Part shown: positions 15,098 to 19,673 of the stretch, piece after piece
How the letters are laid out: the number at the start of each line of letters is the position of its first letter
Numbering within the stretch: position 1 is the stretch's first letter
Assembly (NCBI GenBank): GCA_046154545.1
Contig: JBJXGC010000143.1
Coordinates: 1 to 19,673 of the forward strand
DNA from: JBJXGC01 sp046154545
GTDB taxonomy: Bacteria > Chloroflexota > Dehalococcoidia > Tepidiformales > Tepidiformaceae
Reading direction: 5' to 3'
Length of the DNA: 19,673 nucleotides
The notes under the pieces: model-generated
Databases searched by the model: none
What the model was told of the DNA's origin: nothing
The model's input: the letters and a program-made list of their open reading frames with translations, nothing else
Translations under genes and position numbers: made by a program

Positions 15098-15111
15098 GCT
15101 ACATCGTAGCA
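15098..15111 (-). promoter_or_regulatory. vapBC extended -10 with overlapping palindromic operator
   Basis: On the minus strand TGC-TACGAT (15111-15103) is an extended -10. GCTAC-GAT-GTAGC (15110-15098) is a perfect 13-base palindrome covering it and ending two bases before the ATG. A Phd/VapBC complex bound there would block RNA polymerase, the standard autorepression of such modules. Binding is inferred. Confidence 0.6.
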
Positions 15112-15130
15112 TCGCTGCGAGCCGGGCGGT

Positions 15131-16312
15131 CTAGCCCCGCCCTGCCTCGAACTCCCGTTCGAGCTGCCGCTGCACCTCGATCGCGGGCCGGCCCAGCTTT
15201 GCGGCCAGGGCCCTCACGTCCTCGTACTCGGGGATGGCGCGCCACGGGCCGACACCCTCGCGGACCTTGACCCGCACGCTCCCGAGCGTGGACTCGAATG
15301 TCTCGACCCGGCGGCCCGCCTCGTAGCGCCGGTAGCTGGTGGCTCGCACGCCGAGGGTCGTCGTCTCACTCACGATGAGCTGGGCGAACCGGCCCTCATC
15401 GGCGGTTGGGACGAGGACACAGAGCTTGGTCGCAGACCGCCCTTTCTTCATCCCGATCGGTTCGAGCCAGGCGTCGAGCGCGCCCTCCTCCATCAGCCGG
15501 TCCCGGGCATGGGCCAGGAGCGTGGCCGGCATGTCGTCGATGTTCGCTTCGAGCTGGACGATCTCCCGGAGGGCGAGGCCGCCAGCGCCCCCGGCCTGCG
15601 GGCCGATGAAGATGCGGAGGGCGTTCGGGCGCCCGGGTGGGTCGGCCGTGCCCGCCCCGCAGCCATGCCGCTCCGTCCGGAGCATCGCCGGGCCGGGCCG
15701 GGCCACGGCGGCGAGGATGGCGGCCCCCGTCGGTGTCACCAGCTCGTGCCCCGCTTCGACGAAGCGCATCGAAAAGCCAGCGTCCTGGAGGATATGGGCC
15801 GCCGCCGGCCCCGGCGCCGCCGGGAGCGGCCCGTGGGCCGACCGCGTGATCGTCCCCGACCCGACCGTGACCACCGCGCAGGACGCCTCCGCGATGTCGA
15901 GCTGTTCGAGCGCGAGCATCCCCCCCACGATGTCGATCATCGCATCGACGCCGCCTACTTCGTGAAAGTCCGCCTGGTCCCTGCGGTGGGCCTTCCGCTC
16001 GGCCGATTCGAGGGCGGCGATGGCGGCGAGGGAGCGCTCCTTGACGCGCCCGGGAAGCGCGGCGCCGCCGATCATCTCCCGCATGGCCGCCGGCTGGTAA
16101 GTCTGCTCGGCGGGGATATCGACGCGGAGGTACCGCGCCATCATGCCGCCCCGCGTCACCTCCTCGGTCGCCAGGGAGAAGGCCGGCAGCCCCAGTCCCC
16201 GCAGGGACCTGGTCACCTCGTCGAGCGAGGCGCCGGCATCGACGAGCGCGGCCAGGGTCATGTCGCCCGCGATCCCGGAGAAGCAGTCGAAGACGGCCGC
16301 GTTCCCGGTCAC
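15131..16312 (-). CDS. larC: LarC, nickel insertion for the pincer cofactor
   Basis: 393 residues. LarC inserts nickel into the bis-thiocarboxylated pyridinium mononucleotide in a CTP-dependent step, completing the nickel-pincer cofactor of lactate racemase. Signatures: FDCFSGIAGDMTLAAL at 8-23, HEVGGVDAMIDIVG at 117-130, ANIDDMP at 256-262, ALDAWLEPIGMKKGR at 278-292, TTLGVR at 318-323 and PEYED at 361-365. In some lactobacilli the protein is split by a programmed frameshift; here it is one continuous frame. The start is GTG, overlapping the larB stop as GTGA, so the two are coupled. Neither LarA nor the sulfur transferase LarE is in the window. Confidence 0.93.
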   Translation of the reverse strand: MTGNAAVFDCFSGIAGDMTLAALVDAGASLDEVTRSLRGLGLPAFSLATEEVTRGGMMARYLRVDIPAEQTYQPAAMREMIGGAALPGRVKERSLAAIAALESAERKAHRRDQADFHEVGGVDAMIDIVGGMLALEQLDIAEASCAVVTVGSGTITRSAHGPLPAAPGPAAAHILQDAGFSMRFVEAGHELVTPTGAAILAAVARPGPAMLRTERHGCGAGTADPPGRPNALRIFIGPQAGGAGGLALREIVQLEANIDDMPATLLAHARDRLMEEGALDAWLEPIGMKKGRSATKLCVLVPTADEGRFAQLIVSETTTLGVRATSYRRYEAGRRVETFESTLGSVRVKVREGVGPWRAIPEYEDVRALAAKLGRPAIEVQRQLEREFEAGRG

Positions 16313-17118
16313 GGGCCCTGCGCGCCTTCGCCCCGGCCCACCCCGCCTTCGCCCCGGCCCACCCCGCCTTCGACCGCGAGCCGGTTGATCAGCGCGGCGG
16401 CGTACCCGGCCCCGAAACCGTTGTCGATGTTCACGACCGTGACGCCGGTGGCGCAGCTATTGAGCATGCCGAGCAGAGCGGCGACGCCGCCGAACGAGGC
16501 TCCGTAGCCGATCGAAGTCGGCACGGCGATGACGGGATTGCCGACGAGGCCGCCGACGACGCTGGGGAGGGCGCCCTCCATGCCCGCCACGACGACCAGG
16601 GCGTTGGCCCCGCGCAGGGCCTCCACGTGCCCCGCCAGCCGATGGAGTCCCGCCACGCCCACGTCGAAGATGCGGCGGACGGAAGCGCCCATCATCTCCG
16701 CGGTGATCGCGGCCTCTTCCGCCACGGGGATGTCGCTCGTGCCCGCCGTTACCACGGCAACGTCACCGGCACGCGGCCGCGGGGCCGGGTCATACCAGGC
16801 GAGGCGGGCGTGGGCGTTGTGCTGGATCGCGGGCACTGTTTCCCGCAGGGCGGCGAGGTGGCCCGGCTCCACCCGCGTGACCAGCACCCGCCCGGCCCGT
16901 TCGAGCACGGCCCGGGCGATCGCCCCCACCTGCTCCGGCGTCTTGCCAAGGGCCAGGATCACTTCCGGTAACCCGGCGCGGATGGCCCGGTGGTGGTCCA
17001 CCGTGGCGAAGCCGAGGTCGGCGAACGGCGCCGCCGCCAGTCGTTCGAACGCCTCGCCCGGCCGCGTCTCGCCAGCAGCGACGGCCTCCAGTAGCGCTCG
17101 TACCCCGTCGCGGTCCAT
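16309..17118 (-). CDS. larB: LarB, pyridinium-3,5-biscarboxylate mononucleotide synthase
   Basis: 269 residues. LarB carboxylates and hydrolyses nicotinic acid adenine dinucleotide, the first step of the nickel-pincer cofactor. The C-terminal PurE-like domain shows VVTAGTSDIPVAEEA at 122-136, GMEGALPSVVGGL at 179-191, VPTSIGYG at 199-206 and LNSCATG with C222 at the position of the family's catalytic cysteine. ATG 17118 (MDRDGVRALL) is chosen over 17136 and 17172 because it matches the family's start and a TACACT -10 lies six bases before it. The last residues (VEGGVGRGEGGVGRGEGAQGP, about 249-269) come from a 21-base tandem repeat and extend the protein beyond the usual end. It is the first gene of a larBC unit. 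Confidence 0.92.
   Translation of the reverse strand: MDRDGVRALLEAVAAGETRPGEAFERLAAAPFADLGFATVDHHRAIRAGLPEVILALGKTPEQVGAIARAVLERAGRVLVTRVEPGHLAALRETVPAIQHNAHARLAWYDPAPRPRAGDVAVVTAGTSDIPVAEEAAITAEMMGASVRRIFDVGVAGLHRLAGHVEALRGANALVVVAGMEGALPSVVGGLVGNPVIAVPTSIGYGASFGGVAALLGMLNSCATGVTVVNIDNGFGAGYAAALINRLAVEGGVGRGEGGVGRGEGAQGP
16323..16370. repeat. 21 bp tandem repeat at the 3' end of larB
   Basis: The unit starting CGCCTTCGCCCCGG recurs at 16323, 16344 and, in part, 16365, with a period of exactly 21 bases. It keeps the reading frame and encodes a repeated GGVGRGE at the LarB C-terminus. Confidence 0.8.
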
Positions 17119-17124
17119 CCGCCG

Positions 17125-17130
17125 AGTGTA
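17125..17130 (-). promoter_or_regulatory. -10 element (TACACT) of larBC, probably leaderless
   Basis: The minus-strand TACACT matches four of six consensus bases and ends six bases before ATG 17118. There is no Shine-Dalgarno, and the TG extension is absent (GCG precedes). A transcript would begin at or beside the start codon. Confidence 0.35.
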
Positions 17131-17148
17131 CGCCATGAGGCGCGCGCT

Positions 17149-17169
17149 AGGGATGAGGGATGAGGGATG
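17149..17169. repeat. three perfect AGGGATG repeats
   Basis: AGGGATG occurs at 17149, 17156 and 17163 without interruption, just upstream of the larBC promoter. On the minus strand this is a CATCCCT triplet, a simple intergenic repeat of a kind I recall in many GC-rich genomes. Confidence 0.75.
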
Positions 17170-17187
17170 CAAGCCTCCTCGTCGATC

Positions 17188-17214
17188 CTGGCGTCCTTGG
17201 CGTCTTGGCGGTTC
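17188..17214. repeat. TGGCGTC/TTGGCG short tandem repeat
   Basis: CTGGCGTCCTTGGCGTCTTGGCGGTTC contains three near copies of a TTGGCGTC-type octamer at a period of 8-9 bases. The reverse strand (AACCGCCAAGACGCCAAGG) is a dispersed intergenic repeat I remember from Chloroflexota and Planctomycetes. It lies between the divergent larB and M23 genes; 17215-17295 otherwise shows no clear promoter. Confidence 0.55.
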
Positions 17215-17295
17215 ACCGCTCCAGGGTTCGTCCGTCCCCCGGCGCTCTGGTCCACCGGTCTATCGCTTAGCGGCCGCCAGCGGCACCCTTAGGGG

Positions 17296-18246
17296 ATGCG
17301 GCGGCGTGGGTTCCTCAGCCTCCTCTCGGTCACTGCGCTCGCTGCCCTCCGCTGCGGCGGCGGGGACGATTCGCAGGCCGTCGTCAGGGTAGGGAACCTC
17401 GGCTCCGCGCCTACCCCCCTGCCCACGATCGGTCCGAGCCCTACCCCGACACCCCCGCCCGTGCTCGACCTCTCAATCGACCGCGTCTTCCAGGGCGGCG
17501 CCGTCCTCGTCTCCCTGGTGGGCGAGACCAAGGACGGCAGCCTCACCTTTCTCGGCCGCAAGCAACCGCTCACCAAAGGAGCCCGCAGCATCTACGCCTT
17601 CGTCGGCATCGATGTTGAAGCCCCACCCGGCACCCATCAGCTGCGCGCCGACTTCACCCTCGCCGCCGGGACCCAGGGTTCGCTGACCCACGACATCACG
17701 GTCGTCGCGAACACCTGGACGGCGGACTCCGTGACCGTGCCCGCCGCCGTCGCCGCCGTCCTCCTCGACCCGAAGCTGCAGGAGCGCGAGCTGGCGGTGC
17801 TCAACGATGTCTACAGCAAGGTGACTCCGGAGAAGCTCTGGGAGGAAGGCTGGACCATGCCGACCGGCGGCGATGTCACCACCAGGTTCGGCGAGGAACG
17901 CTCCTATAACGGCGGCCCGCCCGTCGGGCACCACTACGGCACCGACCTGGGCGCCCCCGAAGGCACACCGGTGGCCGTAACGAACAACGGCCGGGTCGTC
18001 CTCGCCCGCCAGCTCCAGCTCCGCGGCAATACCGTCGTCGTCGATCACGGCGGCGGGCTCTTTAGCGGCTACGCCCACCTGAAGTCGTTCAACGTCGCTG
18101 AGGGAGAGCAGCTCCTGGGCGGCGATACGGTCGGGCACGTCGGCAGCAGTGGCCTCTCGACAGGCGCCCACCTGCACTGGGAGGTCGCCGCCGGCGGCGT
18201 CCTCGTGGACGCCCTCCGCTTCACCGACGGCTCAAACGGTTTCTGA
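17296..18246 (+). CDS. Tat-exported M23 (LytM-type) zinc metallopeptidase
   Basis: 316 residues. The start MRRRGFLSLLSVTALAAL is a twin-arginine signal (RRGFLS fits RRxFLK). C20 after ALR resembles a lipobox, but arginine at -1 is abnormal. A GGGDDS and Pro/Thr-rich linker runs to about residue 56, then an unassigned beta domain at 57-145. The LytM domain at about 186-310 has all its ligands: H213 and D217 (HHYGTD), H261 (YAHL), and H292 and H294 (HLHWE). Such enzymes cut peptidoglycan cross-links or other envelope peptides. The motifs are complete, so it should be active. ATG 17296 is fixed by the Tat signal; AGGGG touches the ATG directly and cannot serve as a normal ribosome-binding site. 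It is convergent with the four-helix-bundle gene. Confidence 0.9.
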   Translation: MRRRGFLSLLSVTALAALRCGGGDDSQAVVRVGNLGSAPTPLPTIGPSPTPTPPPVLDLSIDRVFQGGAVLVSLVGETKDGSLTFLGRKQPLTKGARSIYAFVGIDVEAPPGTHQLRADFTLAAGTQGSLTHDITVVANTWTADSVTVPAAVAAVLLDPKLQERELAVLNDVYSKVTPEKLWEEGWTMPTGGDVTTRFGEERSYNGGPPVGHHYGTDLGAPEGTPVAVTNNGRVVLARQLQLRGNTVVVDHGGGLFSGYAHLKSFNVAEGEQLLGGDTVGHVGSSGLSTGAHLHWEVAAGGVLVDALRFTDGSNGF

Positions 18247-18340
18247 GCAGAGAGCCCAGAGCCCAGAGCGAAGAGCCGCCTTACGGGCGGCGGCCCCGGT
18301 CTGTCCGTAGGGCAAAGAGCCGAGAGCCGAGAGCCGGGAA
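18247..18340. repeat. left AGAGCC repeat flank of the four-helix-bundle cassette
   Basis: It starts directly after the M23 stop. AGAGCCC occurs at 18251 and 18258, a hairpin GCCGCC-TTACG-GGCGGC lies at 18275-18291, and three perfect AGAGCCG copies are at 18316-18336. The hairpin may also stop M23 transcription. The arrays are inverted relative to those at 18722-18781. Confidence 0.8.
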
Positions 18341-18349
18341 CGGGACGCT

Positions 18350-18721
18350 TTACTCCCGGCGGCCACGGTCTGCGCGCAGAGTCCGCCGCAACGCGAAGAG
18401 CATCGCGTTCACCTCGCCGATCGCGGCGGCCAGTGCGTCGGCTTCTCTGCCAGTGATGTAGCCGCGGGCGTTCGCGGTGATGAGCCACGTGTCGAGTTCG
18501 AACAACGAGCCTCTGGCCCTGTCAAGAAACGAAGCGAAATGGATATCAGTGCCACGGCCGCTTCCCTCGGCGATATTGGCCGGGACCGACATCGCGCAGG
18601 AACAGAGCTGATCACGGAACCAAAAGAGGTTCGCGAGCGGCGCCCTGTCACTTATCTCCAGTACGGACATCGCAAGGGCATGTGCCTTCTGCCACACCAA
18701 CAGATCACGGTAAGGAAGCAT
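18350..18721 (-). CDS. four-helix-bundle protein (23S rRNA intervening-sequence-protein family)
   Basis: 123 residues. YRDLLVWQKAHALAMSVLEI at the start, FWFRDQLCSCAMSVPANIAEGSGRG in the middle, FASFLDRARGSLFELDTWL and the last helix (ADALAAAIGEVNAMLFALRR) define the S23/IVP four-helix bundle, related to the Avd accessory protein of diversity-generating retroelements. Members bind nucleic acid; their cellular job when found alone is unknown. No reverse transcriptase or variable-repeat gene is nearby, so this is not a retroelement. ATG 18721 is chosen because the conserved family start begins there; the frame upstream is antisense to ridA and repeat. It is framed by inverted AGAGCCG/CGGCTCT arrays, and its 3' end is partly duplicated downstream at 18275-18303. 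The purine-rich array serves as its leader. Confidence 0.87.
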   Translation of the reverse strand: MLPYRDLLVWQKAHALAMSVLEISDRAPLANLFWFRDQLCSCAMSVPANIAEGSGRGTDIHFASFLDRARGSLFELDTWLITANARGYITGREADALAAAIGEVNAMLFALRRTLRADRGRRE

Positions 18722-18783
18722 CTTCGCTCTCGGCTCTCGGGCTCTCGGCTCCTCTGCTTTCGGCTCTTTGCTCTCGGCTCTTA
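18722..18783. repeat. right CGGCTCT repeat flank of the four-helix-bundle cassette
   Basis: CGGCTCT occurs at 18731, 18761 and 18775, with variants CGGGCTCT at 18738 and CGGCTCC at 18746. The array begins next to the four-helix-bundle start codon and runs into the stop codon of the RidA gene (18781-18783). It is complementary to the left array, so the two could pair as terminal inverted repeats. Confidence 0.8.
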
Positions 18784-19239
18784 CCGCACCTCGAACAGGA
18801 ACTCCACTTCCACCGGGACGCCGAGCGGCAGCTCGGCCATGCCCACCGCCGCCCGGGCATGCTTGCCCGCCTCCCCGAAGACGTCGATCAGGAGCTGCGA
18901 GGCGCCGTTGATCACCTGGGGCTGCTGCGTGAACCCCGGTGCGCTGGCCACGAAGCCACCCACGCGCACCACCCGCCGCACCTGGTCGAGCGACCCCAGC
19001 TCGGCCCGCACGATCGCGAGCGCCTGGAGGGCGCATTGGCGGGCGAGTGGCGCGGCCGCTTCAGCCGTCAGCCCGGCGCCACACTTGCCCCGGGCCATCG
19101 GCTGGCCGTCCCGCAAGGGGATCTGCCCGGAGATGTAGAGTAGGTCCCCCGTCCGGACGGCCGGCACGTAGAGGCCGGCCGGTGCCGGGGCGGGGGGCAG
19201 CTCGATACCGAGCTCCTTCAGTCGCGATTCAGCAGTCAT
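18781..19239 (-). CDS. RidA/YjgF-family protein
   Basis: 152 residues, slightly longer than RidA itself, of the variant that starts LKELGIELPPAPAPAGLYVPAVRTG. GDLLYISGQIPL at 31-42 and HARAAVGMAELPLGVPVEVE at 127-146 are family marks. R129 is at the position of the RidA arginine that binds the carboxylate of 2-iminoacids, with E135 nearby. RidA-type proteins hydrolyse reactive enamines and imines from PLP enzymes; this subgroup may act on other substrates. The start overlaps the parB stop as ATGA, so they are probably co-transcribed. The stop codon lies in the CGGCTCT repeat array. Confidence 0.9.
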   Translation of the reverse strand: MTAESRLKELGIELPPAPAPAGLYVPAVRTGDLLYISGQIPLRDGQPMARGKCGAGLTAEAAAPLARQCALQALAIVRAELGSLDQVRRVVRVGGFVASAPGFTQQPQVINGASQLLIDVFGEAGKHARAAVGMAELPLGVPVEVEFLFEVR

Positions 19240-19673
19240 TCCTCGTCACTCCCCAGCACCTGCCGGACGACGTTGTCGAGCTCTTCGGCGCTGTAACAGT
19301 CGATCGTGATCCGCGCCCCTTTCTTCTGGGGCACGACCGTGACGCGCGTGCTCAAGGCCTGCCGCAGCCGCGTCTCAATGTCGGAGAGGGCGGCATCGCG
19401 GCGCGCTGTTGTCGCGCCCGCAGGCTGGGGCGCGCTTGCCGGCGTCGCCTCGGCGAGGGCCCGGCGGACGTGGGCCTCGGTGTCCCGCACGCTCAGCCGC
19501 TTCTTCACCACCTCACGCCAGGCGTTGAGGCGGCCCCGGCCCTCGGGCAGGCCGAGGAGGGCACGGGCGTGCCCTTCGGTGATCTCGCCCCCAACGAGGC
19601 TGCGCTTGATCTCCGATTCGAGGGCGAGCAGCCGCAGCGAGTTGGCCACCGCCACCCGCCCCTTGCCCACGCG
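19236..19673 (-). CDS. parB: ParB chromosome-partition protein, 3' part only
   Basis: About 145 residues are visible; the gene runs off the window and its CTP-binding N-terminal part is missing. RVGKGRVAVANSLRLLALE is the helix-turn-helix that reads parS, followed by SEIKRSLVGGEITEGHARALLGLP, a variable alanine-rich linker (about 75-95) and a C-terminal dimerisation domain (VVPQKKGARITIDCYSAEELDNVVRQVL). ParB loads on parS, spreads as a CTP-dependent clamp and works with ParA in segregation. A parA gene would be expected beyond the right edge. It is coupled to ridA by ATGA, an unusual partner. No parS site was noticed. Confidence 0.93.
   Translation of the reverse strand, partial: RVGKGRVAVANSLRLLALESEIKRSLVGGEITEGHARALLGLPEGRGRLNAWREVVKKRLSVRDTEAHVRRALAEATPASAPQPAGATTARRDAALSDIETRLRQALSTRVTVVPQKKGARITIDCYSAEELDNVVRQVLGSDEE

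Noticed and set aside
18350..18721. Avd gene of a diversity-generating retroelement
   Set aside because: The fold is related, but no reverse transcriptase, template repeat or variable repeat lies nearby.
18722..19036. N-terminal extension of the four-helix-bundle frame to 19036
   Set aside because: The extra 105 residues are antisense to ridA and then repeat array; the conserved family start is at ATG 18721.

Overview
The window is GC-rich chromosomal DNA from a bacterium, most likely a member of the Chloroflexota (Dehalococcoidia/Tepidiformia-like). That assignment is inferred from the gene families (a bacterial alpha-2-macroglobulin with penicillin-binding protein 1C, a BCAM0308-family protein beside a hibernation factor with a cold-shock-type tail, LarBC, and a conserved unknown family at 12344-13132 that I associate with Chloroflexota), from the base composition, and from the kinds of small intergenic repeats present. 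No rRNA or tRNA gene, CRISPR array, transposase or integrase was seen.

Layout. 1-1026: a possible divergent partial gene start, then two overlapping unrecognised genes, the second with a DnaJ-like double CxxC zinc knuckle. 1047-1385: four tandem copies of an 89-90 bp repeat. 1437-2297: a short-chain dehydrogenase. 2298-2650: a gene-free stretch with two hairpins. 2651-3892 (plus strand): a BCAM0308-family zinc protein, an overlapping ribosome-hibernation (HPF) gene whose cold-shock tail lacks its middle, and an AbrB-fold gene. 3911-12177 (minus strand): a two-gene unit, pbpC then a giant alpha-2-macroglobulin, joined by an ATGA overlap; the macroglobulin has lost its thioester motif. 12344-15095 (minus): a conserved unknown gene, an acyl-CoA-dehydrogenase-fold flavoprotein, and a VapBC toxin-antitoxin pair. 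15131-17118 (minus): larB-larC for the nickel-pincer cofactor, overlapping by GTGA. 17296-18246 (plus): a Tat-exported M23 peptidase. 18247-18780: a four-helix-bundle (intervening-sequence-protein-like) gene framed by inverted AGAGCCG/CGGCTCT arrays that run up to both neighbouring stop codons. 18781-19673 (minus): a RidA-family gene and the 3' part of parB.

How it works together. The pbpC/macroglobulin pair and the M23 peptidase all point to the cell envelope. BCAM0308 plus HPF is a ribosome-stress module. LarBC makes the cofactor for lactate racemase-type enzymes encoded elsewhere. parB marks a chromosome-partition neighbourhood. Several transcription units begin with an extended -10 of the form TGnTAnnnT, and for larB, vapB and the AbrB gene the -10 lies only 6-7 bases before the start codon, so leaderless mRNAs are likely.

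Most distinctive signals: the framed four-helix-bundle cassette, the thioester-less macroglobulin beside pbpC, the HPF with an internally deleted cold-shock domain, and the tandem repeat array.
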